From JALORV01 sp035429725 (GTDB lineage Bacteria; Pseudomonadota; Gammaproteobacteria; Burkholderiales; Burkholderiaceae_F): a DNA stretch of 64,000 nucleotides. Every line of letters starts with the position of its first letter. The first letter of the stretch is position 1. Under the pieces are notes generated by a model. That model had not been told where the DNA came from. It worked only from the letters and a program-made list of their open reading frames with translations, and ran no database searches. The position numbers and the translations under genes were made by a program. Location of the stretch: assembly GCA_035429725.1 (NCBI GenBank), contig DAOMFI010000002.1, positions 30,196-94,195 of the forward strand, given 5' to 3'. This document shows, piece after piece, positions 8,205 through 17,181 of this stretch.

Positions 8205-8975
8205 TCAGAATCCGGTTGGACGCTCTTCGAGCGTATTGAGAAGAGCGTCGCGGGCGCCGCTGACATGAGCGCGCAGCGACTTCTCAGCCCGCGCGAGGTC
8301 GTTCGCCTTCAGCGCGTTGAGCAGTTCCAGATGGTCGGCGTTGGCCTTCGACCCGCGGTCGGCGCGGTAACCCTCGATGCGACGCTTCAGCGTGATCCGC
8401 TCGAAGGTCTGGGCAAGCAGGCGCACGAGATACCGGTTGCCCGACTGCTCGGCCAGCCGCAGGTGCATCTCCGCGTCGGTCATCAGCCGCTCGCGCAGGT
8501 TCCCTTCGTCGAGCAGCGCCTGGTACCGGTCCATCAGTTGCGCGAGTTCCCCCAGGAATTTCCTGGGCAGGGGCCCCTTGGTCATCGACTGGCGCAGTGC
8601 GTGGATCTCGAGCGCTTCGCGCGCGTCGTACAGGTCGCGCGCCTCTTCGTGCGTCATTTCCGCGACATAGAACCCGCGCCGGGGCAACCGGGTCACGAAG
8701 CCTTCCTGGTACAGCCGTTCCAGCGCCTCGCGCACCGGCGTGCGCGAGACATTCAGGTAGGTGGCAAGGTCCTGGTGCACGAGTTTGCGACCGGGCCGCG
8801 CTTCGCCCGACAGGATCATTCCCTTGATGTTGTTGTAGGTGGTCTGGCTGCTGCTCAGTTCCTCGTCGTCGTCGGCGCCATTGCCGAAACCGTGAAAGGC
8901 GGGCGCAGTGCCCGGAGAGATCGTTCCGCTTCGCGACTTGCGCGCACGTTTGGCGATGGCTTCTCTTGCCTTCAT
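8205..8975 (-). CDS. GntR/FCD family transcriptional regulator
   Basis: A 256-residue DNA-binding regulator. An N-terminal basic tail (about 1-42) precedes a winged helix-turn-helix at about 43-108 (LATYLNVSRTPVREALERL is the recognition region). An FCD ligand domain follows at about 115-240. The four likely metal ligands of that domain are visible: Asp167, His171, His215 and His237, so it probably senses a carboxylate or acyl-CoA through a bound metal. The start ATG has a purine-rich site (GGGGGAAG). It is divergent from the large catabolic operon at 9195 and is the best candidate to bind the palindromes found in this window. No other GntR gene is present. Confidence 0.92.
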   Translation of the reverse strand: MKAREAIAKRARKSRSGTISPGTAPAFHGFGNGADDDEELSSSQTTYNNIKGMILSGEARPGRKLVHQDLATYLNVSRTPVREALERLYQEGFVTRLPRRGFYVAEMTHEEARDLYDAREALEIHALRQSMTKGPLPRKFLGELAQLMDRYQALLDEGNLRERLMTDAEMHLRLAEQSGNRYLVRLLAQTFERITLKRRIEGYRADRGSKANADHLELLNALKANDLARAEKSLRAHVSGARDALLNTLEERPTGF

Positions 8976-9079
8976 ATTTCTTCTTCCCCCTTTTTTCCGC
9001 CCGGTCTTGCCGGCAAACTGTCAGCTGCCTGCTGCGCTGCAGCGGAGAGGATGAAATATTAGATTAAGTTTCGCGCGCC

Positions 9080-9112
9080 ATATTGCATCCAATCTAACAT
9101 GAAAGATAGAAT
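9080..9112 (+). promoter_or_regulatory. Promoter of the large catabolic operon overlapped by a palindrome
   Basis: TTGCAT (9083-9088) and TAGAAT (9107-9112), separated by 18 bp, make a plausible promoter pointing to 9195. The near-palindrome ATTGCATCCAAT (9082-9093) covers the -35. It resembles FCD-type GntR operators such as the vanillate operator ATTGGATCCAAT (recalled from the literature). The 15-mer at 9080-9094 recurs exactly, inverted, at 36618-36632. An outer inverted repeat TTAGATT (9059-9065) / AATCTAA (9091-9097) surrounds the site. No other gene occupies 8976-9194. Confidence 0.5.
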
Positions 9113-9194
9113 CCAAAAAGAGACTTCGCAGTGGATGCATTGGCGCGCCGGCCGTGCTTCCGCTCCTTGCAACGGTGGATTCCTGGAGACAGAC

Positions 9195-10370
9195 ATGCCC
9201 CTCGACATAGTGCAGCACGGCAAGCGCGTTCAGAACTCGGTCATCACCGACGAGATGATCGAAAAGGTCAACAAGCTGGTCGGGGTCTGGCTGCGTCGCG
9301 ACATCCACTTCCCGGGCATTGCCGAGCCGCTGTCGCTGCAGGACATCCGGCGCTGGGCCGTCTACAGCGTCGGCGATGACAACCCGCTGTGGTGCGACAG
9401 CGAGTACGCGAAGCGCACGATTTATGGTCTGAACATCGCGCCGCCCACGTTCCTTTACTCGATCGACAGCGGCATCGTGGCCCCGGGCCTCGCGGGCGTG
9501 CAGTGGATCTTCGCCGGCGGCACCTGGGACCTCTACAAGCCCATCAAGGTCGGCCACACCCTCACCGCGCGAGCGCGGCTGATGCGCGTCGAGGTGAAGG
9601 AAGGCAAGCGCGTGCCGCGTTTCGTGAACCAGGTCGGCGAAGTGCTGTACTACAACCAGAACGACGAGCTGGTCGGCCGCTATGAGAGCAACATCTTTCG
9701 TATCCCGCGCGCGGCCACGGGCGTCGGCTTCAAGTTCGACGCCAGCGAACGCCCGACGGACAAGCCGTACAGCTATTCCGACCAGGAGATCGAGGAGATC
9801 GCCGCGCACTACCGCAACGAGAAGCCGCGCGGCGCCGACCCCCGCTACTGGGAAGACGTGCAGATCGGCGATGCGCTGCCGATGGTGCTGAAGGGCCCGC
9901 TGACGCTGGTCGACATCGTCGGCTTCTACGCCGGGCGCCGGCAGGTCTACAACGTATTGAAGCTTGCGTTCGCCGAGCGCGACCGCCATCCCGGAAACGT
10001 CTACTTCTCGCCGTCGATCAACTATCCCGTGCATCCGGCGGCAGGCCATTTCGACGTCGAGATCGCCACTGAGGTTGGCATGCCCGGCGCGTACGACCAA
10101 GGCTGGCAGCGCATGAACTGGGGCGCGCACCTGATCACAAACTACATCGGCGACCACGGTTTCGTGCGGCAGTTCAGCGGGCGCGTGTTGATGCCCAACC
10201 TGGTCGGCGACCTGACGAAGCTCAACGGCAAGGTGGTCGGCAAGAGCAAGGAGAACGGCGAGGCGGTGGCCGACATCGAGTGGTGGGGCACCAACCAGTA
10301 CGGAAAGAAGAACTGCGAGGGCACCGCGCGCGTGCGCCTGCCTTCGCGCGACGTCTCGCTGCGCTGCTGA
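9195..10370 (+). CDS. Double-hotdog MaoC/FAS1-type dehydratase
   Basis: A 391-residue protein with two hotdog halves: an N-terminal FAS1-like dehydratase region (about 25-165) and a C-terminal MaoC-like region (about 210-380). The N-terminal motif is VYSVGDDNPLWCDSEYA, where the usual GDxNPxH histidine is replaced by Trp; this is common in this subfamily and makes the chemistry uncertain. ATG 9195 with CTGGAG upstream is preferred over ATG 9099, because the latter would overlap the promoter. It is the first gene of an operon running to 20391. It is probably an enoyl-CoA hydratase or dehydratase acting on a bulky acyl-CoA. Confidence 0.8.
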   Translation: MPLDIVQHGKRVQNSVITDEMIEKVNKLVGVWLRRDIHFPGIAEPLSLQDIRRWAVYSVGDDNPLWCDSEYAKRTIYGLNIAPPTFLYSIDSGIVAPGLAGVQWIFAGGTWDLYKPIKVGHTLTARARLMRVEVKEGKRVPRFVNQVGEVLYYNQNDELVGRYESNIFRIPRAATGVGFKFDASERPTDKPYSYSDQEIEEIAAHYRNEKPRGADPRYWEDVQIGDALPMVLKGPLTLVDIVGFYAGRRQVYNVLKLAFAERDRHPGNVYFSPSINYPVHPAAGHFDVEIATEVGMPGAYDQGWQRMNWGAHLITNYIGDHGFVRQFSGRVLMPNLVGDLTKLNGKVVGKSKENGEAVADIEWWGTNQYGKKNCEGTARVRLPSRDVSLRC

Positions 10371-10385
10371 GCCGGGCCGCCGGAC

Positions 10386-11603
10386 ATGGTCAAGCCGCGT
10401 CCTCTCGAGGGCGTCAAGGTCCTCGACTTTACCCACGGCGTCGCCGGGCCGTACTGCACGATGGTCCTGGCCGACCTGGGCTGCGACGTCATCAAGGTCG
10501 AGAAGCCTGCGCGCGGGGATCCCACGCGCTACATGAACGTCAGCGAGTCGCTGAGGGGTGACATTCCGCGGGTCGGCGGGGACTACTTTCTCGCGATCAA
10601 CCGCAACAAGCGAGCGGTGACGGTGGAGATGAAGTCGCCGGAGGGGCGGGACGTCTGCCGCGACCTGGCGCGCTGGGCCGATGTGGCGCTGCAGAGCTTC
10701 CGCCCCGGCGTGATGACAAAGCTGGGCCTCGACTATGCGGCGCTGCGCGCGGTCAATCCCGGGATCATCTATGGCAACCTGACCGCCTACGGTCGCTCCG
10801 GCCCACTCGCCGACAAGGCGGGGATGGACGTGGCGGTACAGGCGCGGTCGGGCGTGATGCGGCTGACGGGCAAGGTAGGCGACACCGAACCCCTGCGCCC
10901 GGGCGTCTCGCTCGCCGATTTCGGCGGGGGCATCTACTTCGCGACCGCGGTGGTCACGGCACTGTTCGAGCGCGAGCGCACCGGCGAGGGACAGGAGATC
11001 GACATGTCCCTCCTGGACGCCACGATGAGCATGTTGAGCAACTACACGGTCGCCTGCTACGACGGCGGCGCCGAGCTGCAGCCGATGGGGTCGGGTCATC
11101 CGCAGCTCGTGCCCTACCAGGCCTTTCCGACCCGGGACGGGTACGTCGTTATCGGCGCCGGGACCAACAAGCTCTACCGGGACATGTGCGAGGCGATGGG
11201 CCTGGCGGAATTGCGCGACGACCCCCGGTTCGCCGGCAACCAGGACCGGGTTGCCCGTCGCGCCGAACTGATCCCGCATCTCAGCCGGGCGATGCAGACG
11301 CGTACCACCGCCGAGTGGCTCGACATCTTCGACCGGGCCGACGTGCCGGCGGCGCCTGTCAACACGATCTCCGAAGCGCTGCGCGAACCGCAGTTGGTGG
11401 CGAACGACATGATCCAGGCGGTCGAACATCCGGCCGTGGGCACCATTCACGTCTCGGGCTCGGCGTTCCGGTTCCGCGGAACCGACACGAGCGTGCGCCG
11501 CCATCCGCCGATGCTCGGCGAGCACAACCGCGAAGTGCTCGGCGACCTGCTCGGCTACGACGAGACACGCATCGCTCGCCTGCAGCGGGAGGGCGTCATT
11601 TGA
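10386..11603 (+). CDS. CaiB/BaiF class III CoA-transferase
   Basis: A 405-residue CoA-transferase that moves CoA between carboxylic acids through an enzyme-bound anhydride. The family pattern is complete: GVKVLDFTHGVAGPYCTM at the N-terminus, ADLGCDVIKVEKP, NRNKRAVTV, and AGMDVAVQARSGVM, where Asp148 is the expected nucleophile. The C-terminal DAPVNT-type motif appears as PAAPVNTI. It starts 16 bp after the dehydratase gene. It probably activates the growth substrate using a CoA donor produced later in the pathway. The partner acids cannot be named. Confidence 0.92.
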   Translation: MVKPRPLEGVKVLDFTHGVAGPYCTMVLADLGCDVIKVEKPARGDPTRYMNVSESLRGDIPRVGGDYFLAINRNKRAVTVEMKSPEGRDVCRDLARWADVALQSFRPGVMTKLGLDYAALRAVNPGIIYGNLTAYGRSGPLADKAGMDVAVQARSGVMRLTGKVGDTEPLRPGVSLADFGGGIYFATAVVTALFERERTGEGQEIDMSLLDATMSMLSNYTVACYDGGAELQPMGSGHPQLVPYQAFPTRDGYVVIGAGTNKLYRDMCEAMGLAELRDDPRFAGNQDRVARRAELIPHLSRAMQTRTTAEWLDIFDRADVPAAPVNTISEALREPQLVANDMIQAVEHPAVGTIHVSGSAFRFRGTDTSVRRHPPMLGEHNREVLGDLLGYDETRIARLQREGVI

Positions 11604-11644
11604 ACGCTCCACGCGAAAAGCCAACGGAGGGCGTGCGCACCGCG

Positions 11645-13708
11645 ATGGACCGGCTGTTCCGGCCGCGGTCGGTGGCACTGATCGGCGTGTCGGCCGACAT
11701 GCACAAGCTGAACGGGCGGCCCTTCTGGCTGCTGCGTCAGCACAGGTTTCCCGGCCCGATCCATCTCGTGAACCCCAAGTACGACGAGATCGATGGCGTG
11801 CGCTGCCTGCGCCGCGTCGACGACATTCCGGGGCCGGTCGATGCGGCGCTGGTGATGGTGCCGGCGGCACAGGTGCCCGAGGCGATTCGCGCCTGCGGCC
11901 GGGTCGGCATTGCCAACGCGATCGTGTTGAGTTCGGGCTTCGAAGAGGCGCAAGGCAGCGAGGCGCTGGTCGAGGACCTGACGGCCGCCGCTCGCGAAGG
12001 CAACGTGCAGCTCGTAGGCCCCAATTGCGAAGGCATCTGGTCGGTCGCGGCCCGCACCGTGCTGACCTTCGGCTCCGCCGCCCGGCGCGAGACCCTCCAT
12101 CACGCGCCCATCGGGGTCATCAGCCAGAGCGGCTCGATCGGCGGCGCGGTCGTGCGGCTGCTGCAGGACGCCGGTCACGGCTGCAGCTACTTCGTCAGCG
12201 TCGGCAACGAGACCCTGGTCGACGCGATCGACTTCCTCGAGTGGATGGTCGAGCAGGAGGACGTGCGGGTCGTCCTGGTGTTCCTCGAGGGCCTCACCGA
12301 AGGACACCGGCTGTCGGCGGTCGCCGCGCGCGGGCGTGCGCGCGGGGTGCGGCTCGTCGCGCTGAAGTCGGGGACGTCGGCGGCAGGCCGCGCGGCGACG
12401 GCATCGCACACCGGGAAGATCGCGGCGCCGTTTGCCGTCTACCGCACCGTGCTGAAGCAGTGCGGCGTGATCCAGGTCGATTCGATCTCCGAACTGATCG
12501 AGGCCGCCGAGATACTGAGTACGCAGCCCGATCCGACGCGGGTCACGGGACCAGCGCCCGGCGTGGCCGTGTTCAGCATTCCGGGCGGCACGCGCGCATT
12601 GACGGCAGATGCCTGCGAGCGGCTGGGTGTTCCGCTAGCGCAGTTCGACGACGCCACTGTCGGGCAGCTGCAGCGCCGCTTGCCGACCTTCGGCTACGCG
12701 CGCAACCCGACCGACATCACCGGGCAGGTGCTGTCGAATCCGGAGCTTTTCTCGTCCTGCCTCGGGATCATCGCCGGTGACCCGAACGTCGAGGCTGTGA
12801 TCGTGCAGTTCGCCAACGGCGGCCCGCACGATGCCGTGCGCTGGCGTCCGATGATCAAGCAGGTGGCGGCCGACACCGGCAAGCCGCTGGTGATGAGCTT
12901 CATGGCGGACCAGATGCCGGCCACGGCGCGACAGGGGTTCGCGAAGGACGGGTTGATGATCGCGCGCGAACCGGTCGAGGCCGTGAAGTACCTCGGCTGG
13001 CTGTATCAGTCGCGTGCGAGCCGAGCGATGCGCCGTGCGCCGGATTCCGCGCCGGTGGCGCGGGCCGCGCTGCCCCGTGCCGACGACATCGAGGGGTGGG
13101 AGCGTCAGCTCGCCACCGCGGGCATCCGGATGCCATCCTGGCGACGCGTGCGCGCCGACGACGATCCTGCGCTCGCCTGCGCGGGGCTTCGGTTCCCGAT
13201 GGTTGCGAAGGCCATGCCATCGGCAGCGGATCACAAGACGGAAGCGGGCCTTATCCACCTCGGACTCCGGAATGGCGAGGCGCTGGTGGCCGCCGTGGCC
13301 GACCTGCGGCACAAGCTGCCGGCCGGGTCGACCGTGCTCGTGCAGGAGATGGTGCGGGGCGGCGTCGAAGCCGTGCTGGCAATGACACGCGATCCGGACT
13401 TCGGGCCGCTGCTCGCGATCGGTTCGGGCGGAGTGCTGGTCGAACTGCTGCACGACATGACCTTCCTTTCGCCCCCGGTCGACGCCGGCCAGGTGCACGA
13501 GGCCACCGGCCGCCTGAGCCTTGGCCGGTTGCTCGATGGGTTCCGCGGCGCTCCCAGGGCGGACCACCATGCGCTGTGCCGCGCCGCGCTGGGCCTGGTC
13601 GAGCTTTACCGCTCGGCCGACCCCGCGGTGACTGCGATCGAACTGAACCCTGTGTTCGTCATGCCGGAGGGCGAGGGCGTCGTTGCCGTCGACCTCCTCG
13701 TGCAATGA
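11645..13708 (+). CDS. ADP-forming acyl-CoA ligase (acetate-CoA ligase family)
   Basis: A 687-residue fused NDP-forming acyl-CoA synthetase. It has an N-terminal CoA-binding Rossmann domain (FRPRSVALIGVSA), a succinyl-CoA-ligase-like middle with VGPNCEGI and GVISQSGSIG, and a C-terminal ATP-grasp domain from about residue 480. ASHTGKIA contains His255, the expected phosphorylated histidine. The reaction is reversible: acid + CoA + ATP to acyl-CoA + ADP + Pi. Start choice among TTG 11600, GTG 11633 and ATG 11645 is unsettled; ATG gives the usual domain edge. It offers an energy-saving alternative to the AMP-forming ligases expected in such pathways, none of which is seen here. Confidence 0.88.
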   Translation: MDRLFRPRSVALIGVSADMHKLNGRPFWLLRQHRFPGPIHLVNPKYDEIDGVRCLRRVDDIPGPVDAALVMVPAAQVPEAIRACGRVGIANAIVLSSGFEEAQGSEALVEDLTAAAREGNVQLVGPNCEGIWSVAARTVLTFGSAARRETLHHAPIGVISQSGSIGGAVVRLLQDAGHGCSYFVSVGNETLVDAIDFLEWMVEQEDVRVVLVFLEGLTEGHRLSAVAARGRARGVRLVALKSGTSAAGRAATASHTGKIAAPFAVYRTVLKQCGVIQVDSISELIEAAEILSTQPDPTRVTGPAPGVAVFSIPGGTRALTADACERLGVPLAQFDDATVGQLQRRLPTFGYARNPTDITGQVLSNPELFSSCLGIIAGDPNVEAVIVQFANGGPHDAVRWRPMIKQVAADTGKPLVMSFMADQMPATARQGFAKDGLMIAREPVEAVKYLGWLYQSRASRAMRRAPDSAPVARAALPRADDIEGWERQLATAGIRMPSWRRVRADDDPALACAGLRFPMVAKAMPSAADHKTEAGLIHLGLRNGEALVAAVADLRHKLPAGSTVLVQEMVRGGVEAVLAMTRDPDFGPLLAIGSGGVLVELLHDMTFLSPPVDAGQVHEATGRLSLGRLLDGFRGAPRADHHALCRAALGLVELYRSADPAVTAIELNPVFVMPEGEGVVAVDLLVQ

Positions 13709-13754
13709 CGCCGACCCGGGGCCGGGCGTCGACGAGCCGAGCCACGGAGGTCCC

Positions 13755-15164
13755 ATGAGCCAGCATCGCGTCTTCACTGACCTCGCGGAGTTCGTCGTCG
13801 GCCTGGCAACCGCCGACGTGCCGGAGCTCGCGGTCCGGCGCGCGGTCGACGCGATGATCGACGGCCTCGGCTGCGCGCTCGCCGGCAGCCGCGAGCCACT
13901 TGCGCCGATGATCCGCAGGGCCATCACGCCGGTGCCGGAGTCGCATTCCGGCGCGGCGCCGCTGCTCGGTTCGACCGACTACGCGGCGCCGGCGGACGCC
14001 GCGCTCTACAACGGCACGCTGTCGCATGCGATCGACTTCGACGACATCACGCATCCGGCGTACGCGCACCCGACGGCGGTGCTGCTTCCAACGATCCTTT
14101 CGCTTGCGCGGCTCGGCGGCAGCAGCGGCATGGACGCGGTGCTCGCGTACGTGATCGGGCTCGAGGTGTTCGGCCGCCTCGGCCGGGCGCTGAACACGCA
14201 CCATTACCGCTCCGGCTGGCATGCGACGTCGACCTTCGGCTCGATCGCCGCGGCCGCGGCCGGTGCGCGGCTGCTGAAGCTCGATATCGATCGCACGCGC
14301 CACGCGCTGGCGATCGGCGGCTCCGCCTCGTCGGGTCTGCGCGCGAACTTCGGCACCATGACCAAGCCGCTGCACGCCGGGTACGCCGCCCGCAACGGCG
14401 TGCTCGCTGCGCAACTCGCTGCTGAAGGCTTCACCGCGACCGAAGACATCCTCACTGCCGACTTCGGCTTCGCCAAGACTTTCAATCAGAACGGCGAACA
14501 CATCCGGTGGGGCGAACTGCGCCGCTGGGGCGACGAACTGGAGATCCTCAGCGAGTTCGGCCTCGCGCTGAAGCCGTATCCATCGTGCGGCGCGACCCAT
14601 CCATCGATCGAGGCGGCGATCCTGCTGCATCGGGACATCGGCGGGCGCTACCGTGAGGTCGCTGCGGTCGACGTCGGCGTCCCGGACATGGCGTTCCAGC
14701 CGCTGATATACCCGAATCCGGCCTCGCCGCTGCAGGGCAAGTTCAGCATGCAGTACGTGGTCGCCGCCGCGCTCAAGGACGGCGACGTCAACCTGCAGAC
14801 GTTCACGGAGGAGCGGCTGGCAGATCCGGATACACGTGCGCTGATGGCGAAGGTCAACATGCAGGTCGATGATCGAGTGCAGGGGAACAGCGAGTTCGGC
14901 TGCGTCGTCGAGCTGCGGCTGGCGGACGGCGGCCGGTTCACGCGAGAGGTGCCGCTCGCGATCGGCAAGCCGAGCCGCTGGTTCCCGCGCGAACAGCTGC
15001 ACCAGAAGTTCCTGAGCTGCGTCGACGGCATCGTCGACGGCGGCCGCGCCGAAGCGCTGTTCGGCGAATGGCTGGCGTTGCCGGAGGCGGAGCGGCTGGA
15101 CGACCTCATCCACCGGCTGGCCGTTCCATCGGCGCCGCGGGCGGCCTGGAACCCACAACATTGA
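13755..15164 (+). CDS. MmgE/PrpD family protein (paralog 3)
   Basis: A 469-residue MmgE/PrpD protein; ATG 13755 follows ACGGAGG by 5 bases. Motifs are YNGTLSHAIDFDDITHP (residues 85-101), His105, SGWHATSTFG (153-162), TMTKPLHAGYA (201-211) and KPYPSCGATHPS. The KPLH and KPYPSCGATH forms are closer to cis-aconitate decarboxylase-like members than those of paralogs 1 and 2. Residues expected in the pocket (Asp97, His105, His156, Lys204) are all kept. It lies between the acyl-CoA ligase and an Old Yellow Enzyme in the operon. Confidence 0.88.
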   Translation: MSQHRVFTDLAEFVVGLATADVPELAVRRAVDAMIDGLGCALAGSREPLAPMIRRAITPVPESHSGAAPLLGSTDYAAPADAALYNGTLSHAIDFDDITHPAYAHPTAVLLPTILSLARLGGSSGMDAVLAYVIGLEVFGRLGRALNTHHYRSGWHATSTFGSIAAAAAGARLLKLDIDRTRHALAIGGSASSGLRANFGTMTKPLHAGYAARNGVLAAQLAAEGFTATEDILTADFGFAKTFNQNGEHIRWGELRRWGDELEILSEFGLALKPYPSCGATHPSIEAAILLHRDIGGRYREVAAVDVGVPDMAFQPLIYPNPASPLQGKFSMQYVVAAALKDGDVNLQTFTEERLADPDTRALMAKVNMQVDDRVQGNSEFGCVVELRLADGGRFTREVPLAIGKPSRWFPREQLHQKFLSCVDGIVDGGRAEALFGEWLALPEAERLDDLIHRLAVPSAPRAAWNPQH

Positions 15165-15176
15165 CGTAGGAGCCCC

Positions 15177-16340
15177 GTGGCTTCGATGCTCTTCTCCCCG
15201 CTAAGACTGCGCGACCTGGTGCTCCCGAACCGGATCATGGTGTCGCCCATGGGCCAGTACTCTTCGAAGGACGGATCGGCCAGCGAGTGGCACTTGATGC
15301 ACTACGGGACGATGTCCGTGTCCGGTGCCGGCCTGGTGATGATCGAGGCCTCGGCGATCAATCCCGACGGGCGCCTGAGCCCCAGCGACATGGGGTTGTG
15401 GTCCGATGACAACGAGGCGGCGCTCAGGCGCGTCGTCGAGTTCTGCCGGCAGCACGGCGGCGCCCACCTTGGCATCCAGCTGTGGCACAGCGGACGCAAG
15501 GGGTCGGTGCGCGTGGCGTGGGAACACCAGGCGCGGATACCGGTCGAGGAGGGCGGCTGGGTCCCGCTCGGTGCCTCGCCGATCCCGTATCCCAAGCGCA
15601 CCGAGCCGCGGCCGCTCGACGAGGACGACATGGACCAGCAGATCCGCGATTACGTCGCCGCGGCCCGGCGTGCGGATCGGCTCGGGCTCGACGTGCTGGA
15701 ACTGCACAGCGCCCACGGCTACCTGCTGCATAACTTCCTGTCGCCGCTCACGAACCAGCGCACCGACCGCTACGGCGGCAGCCTCGAGAACCGAATGCGC
15801 TTTCCGCTCGATGTCTTCAAGGCGATCCGCGACGCCTGGCCGGTTCACAAACCGCTCGGCGTCCGCATCTCTTCGGTCGATTTCGTGGAGGGCGGCTGGG
15901 CGATCGAGGACAGCATCACCTACGTGCGGGAACTGCAGAAGCTCGGCTGCGACTACGTGACAGCCTCCGGCGGCGGGTCCGTGCCGGAACAGCAGATCAA
16001 GGTGGGACCGGGCTATCAGGTGCCATATGCCGAGCAGATCCGTCGCGCAACCGGCATGGTCACGGTGGCCGTGGGCTTGATCACTGAGCCGAGGCAGGCC
16101 GAAGACATCCTTCAGTCCGGGCGGGCCGACATGGTCGCCCTGGGTCGCCGCATGCTCTACAACCCGCGCTGGCCTTGGCATGCGGCGGCGGAGCTCGGGG
16201 AGGAATTCTTCTACCCGAAGCAGTACGAGAGATCGCACCCGTCGATGCTGGGCGGGGATTTCCTGCGGCCGTCCCGCGTGGCGCAGGGATGGATGACGGG
16301 ATCGAACGAGGCGAGGAGTGAAAGCAATGAGCGAGCTTGA
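15177..16340 (+). CDS. Old Yellow Enzyme, NADH:flavin oxidoreductase
   Basis: A 387-residue FMN TIM-barrel ene-reductase of the YqjM-like/xenobiotic reductase group. Visible motifs are LFSPLRLRDLVLPNRIMVSPM at the start of the barrel (shown in part), HSAHGYLLHNFLSP (about residues 179-192) with the active-site His pair region, NQRTDRYGG, GVRISSVDF and a C-terminal ADMVALGR phosphate site. It starts at GTG 15177. It would reduce an activated carbon-carbon double bond, such as a 2-enoate or 2,4-dienoyl-CoA. It is too short for the long 2,4-dienoyl-CoA reductase FadH. It overlaps the next gene by 14 bp. Confidence 0.92.
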   Translation: MASMLFSPLRLRDLVLPNRIMVSPMGQYSSKDGSASEWHLMHYGTMSVSGAGLVMIEASAINPDGRLSPSDMGLWSDDNEAALRRVVEFCRQHGGAHLGIQLWHSGRKGSVRVAWEHQARIPVEEGGWVPLGASPIPYPKRTEPRPLDEDDMDQQIRDYVAAARRADRLGLDVLELHSAHGYLLHNFLSPLTNQRTDRYGGSLENRMRFPLDVFKAIRDAWPVHKPLGVRISSVDFVEGGWAIEDSITYVRELQKLGCDYVTASGGGSVPEQQIKVGPGYQVPYAEQIRRATGMVTVAVGLITEPRQAEDILQSGRADMVALGRRMLYNPRWPWHAAAELGEEFFYPKQYERSHPSMLGGDFLRPSRVAQGWMTGSNEARSESNERA

Positions 16341-17121
16341 GTACCAGGACCTTCTCTACGATGAAACGGGCGGCGTGGCGACCATCACGTTCAACCGGCC
16401 GGACAAGCTCAACGCGTTCCGGATGCGCACCTACGAGGAAGTCACCGACGCGCTGAACCGGGCGGGCTGGAACAAGGCGGTGGGCGTGATCGTGCTCACC
16501 GGCGCCGGTCGCGCGTTCGGCGTCGGTGGCGATGCCAGCGACAAGAAGTCCGAGCGCCAGGGGCGCGGCGTGATCGGCGTTCCGATCGAGGAACTGCACG
16601 CCGCGATCCGCGATGTGCCGAAACCGGTGATCGCGAAAGTGCGCGGCTATGCCATTGGCGGGGGCAACGTTCTCGCCACGATGTGCGACCTGACGATCGC
16701 GGCGGAGTCGGCCCAGTTCGGCCAGGTCGGGCCGAAGGTCGGGTCGGTCGACCCGGGGTTCGGCACCGCGTTCCTGGCGCGCATCGTCGGCGAGAAGCGC
16801 GCGCGCGAGTTCTGGTACCTGTGCCGCCGCTACACCGCGGCCGAGGCGCACGCGATGGGCCTGGTGAACAAGGTCGTCCCTGACGACCAGCTCGACGCCG
16901 AAGTCCAGCGCTGGTGCGACGACATCCTGCAATGCAGCCCGACCGCGCTGGCGCTCGCCAAACGGTCGTTCAACGCCGACTCCGAGAACATCCGCGGCAT
17001 CGCTCAGATGGGCTTCCAGGCGCTCGCCCTGTACTACGGCACCGAGGAATCGAAAGAAGGCGGCAACGCGTTCCGCGAGAAGCGCAAGCCGCGGTTCCGC
17101 GAAATCAACAACGGATCGTGA
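16327..17121 (+). CDS. badI: BadI-like 2-ketocyclohexanecarboxyl-CoA hydrolase (crotonase family)
   Basis: A 264-residue crotonase of the MenB/BadI branch. GRGVIGVPIEELHAAIRD, YAIGGGNVLATMCDLTI, FGQVGPKVGSVDPGFGTAF and SPTALALAKRSFNADS match, as far as memory allows, the R. palustris ring-cleaving hydrolase BadI more closely than MenB. BadI opens 2-ketocyclohexane-1-carboxyl-CoA to pimelyl-CoA. No menaquinone genes are nearby, which argues against MenB. ATG 16327 with GAGGAG upstream is preferred over GTG 16318. Together with the BadH-like dehydrogenase at 32096 it suggests alicyclic ring degradation. The natural substrate remains unknown. Confidence 0.72.
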   Translation: MSELEYQDLLYDETGGVATITFNRPDKLNAFRMRTYEEVTDALNRAGWNKAVGVIVLTGAGRAFGVGGDASDKKSERQGRGVIGVPIEELHAAIRDVPKPVIAKVRGYAIGGGNVLATMCDLTIAAESAQFGQVGPKVGSVDPGFGTAFLARIVGEKRAREFWYLCRRYTAAEAHAMGLVNKVVPDDQLDAEVQRWCDDILQCSPTALALAKRSFNADSENIRGIAQMGFQALALYYGTEESKEGGNAFREKRKPRFREINNGS

Positions 17122-17181
17122 ACTCGGGCGGCAGCGCCGCGAACATCACCCGACAGCGGTTCATCGGCAACGAAGGAAGAC

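Noticed and set aside
9099..9194. Longer start (ATG 9099) for the double-hotdog dehydratase
   Set aside because: The added 32 residues are not family-like and would place the start codon inside the promoter (-10 at 9107-9112).
9021..11870. Very long open frame on the minus strand opposite the dehydratase and CoA-transferase genes
   Set aside because: It is an antisense reading of two clear genes; composition is Arg/Ala/His-rich as expected for a shadow in high-GC DNA.
16327..17121. Assignment of the crotonase as MenB (naphthoyl-CoA synthase)
   Set aside because: Segments fit BadI better, and no other menaquinone gene is in the window.
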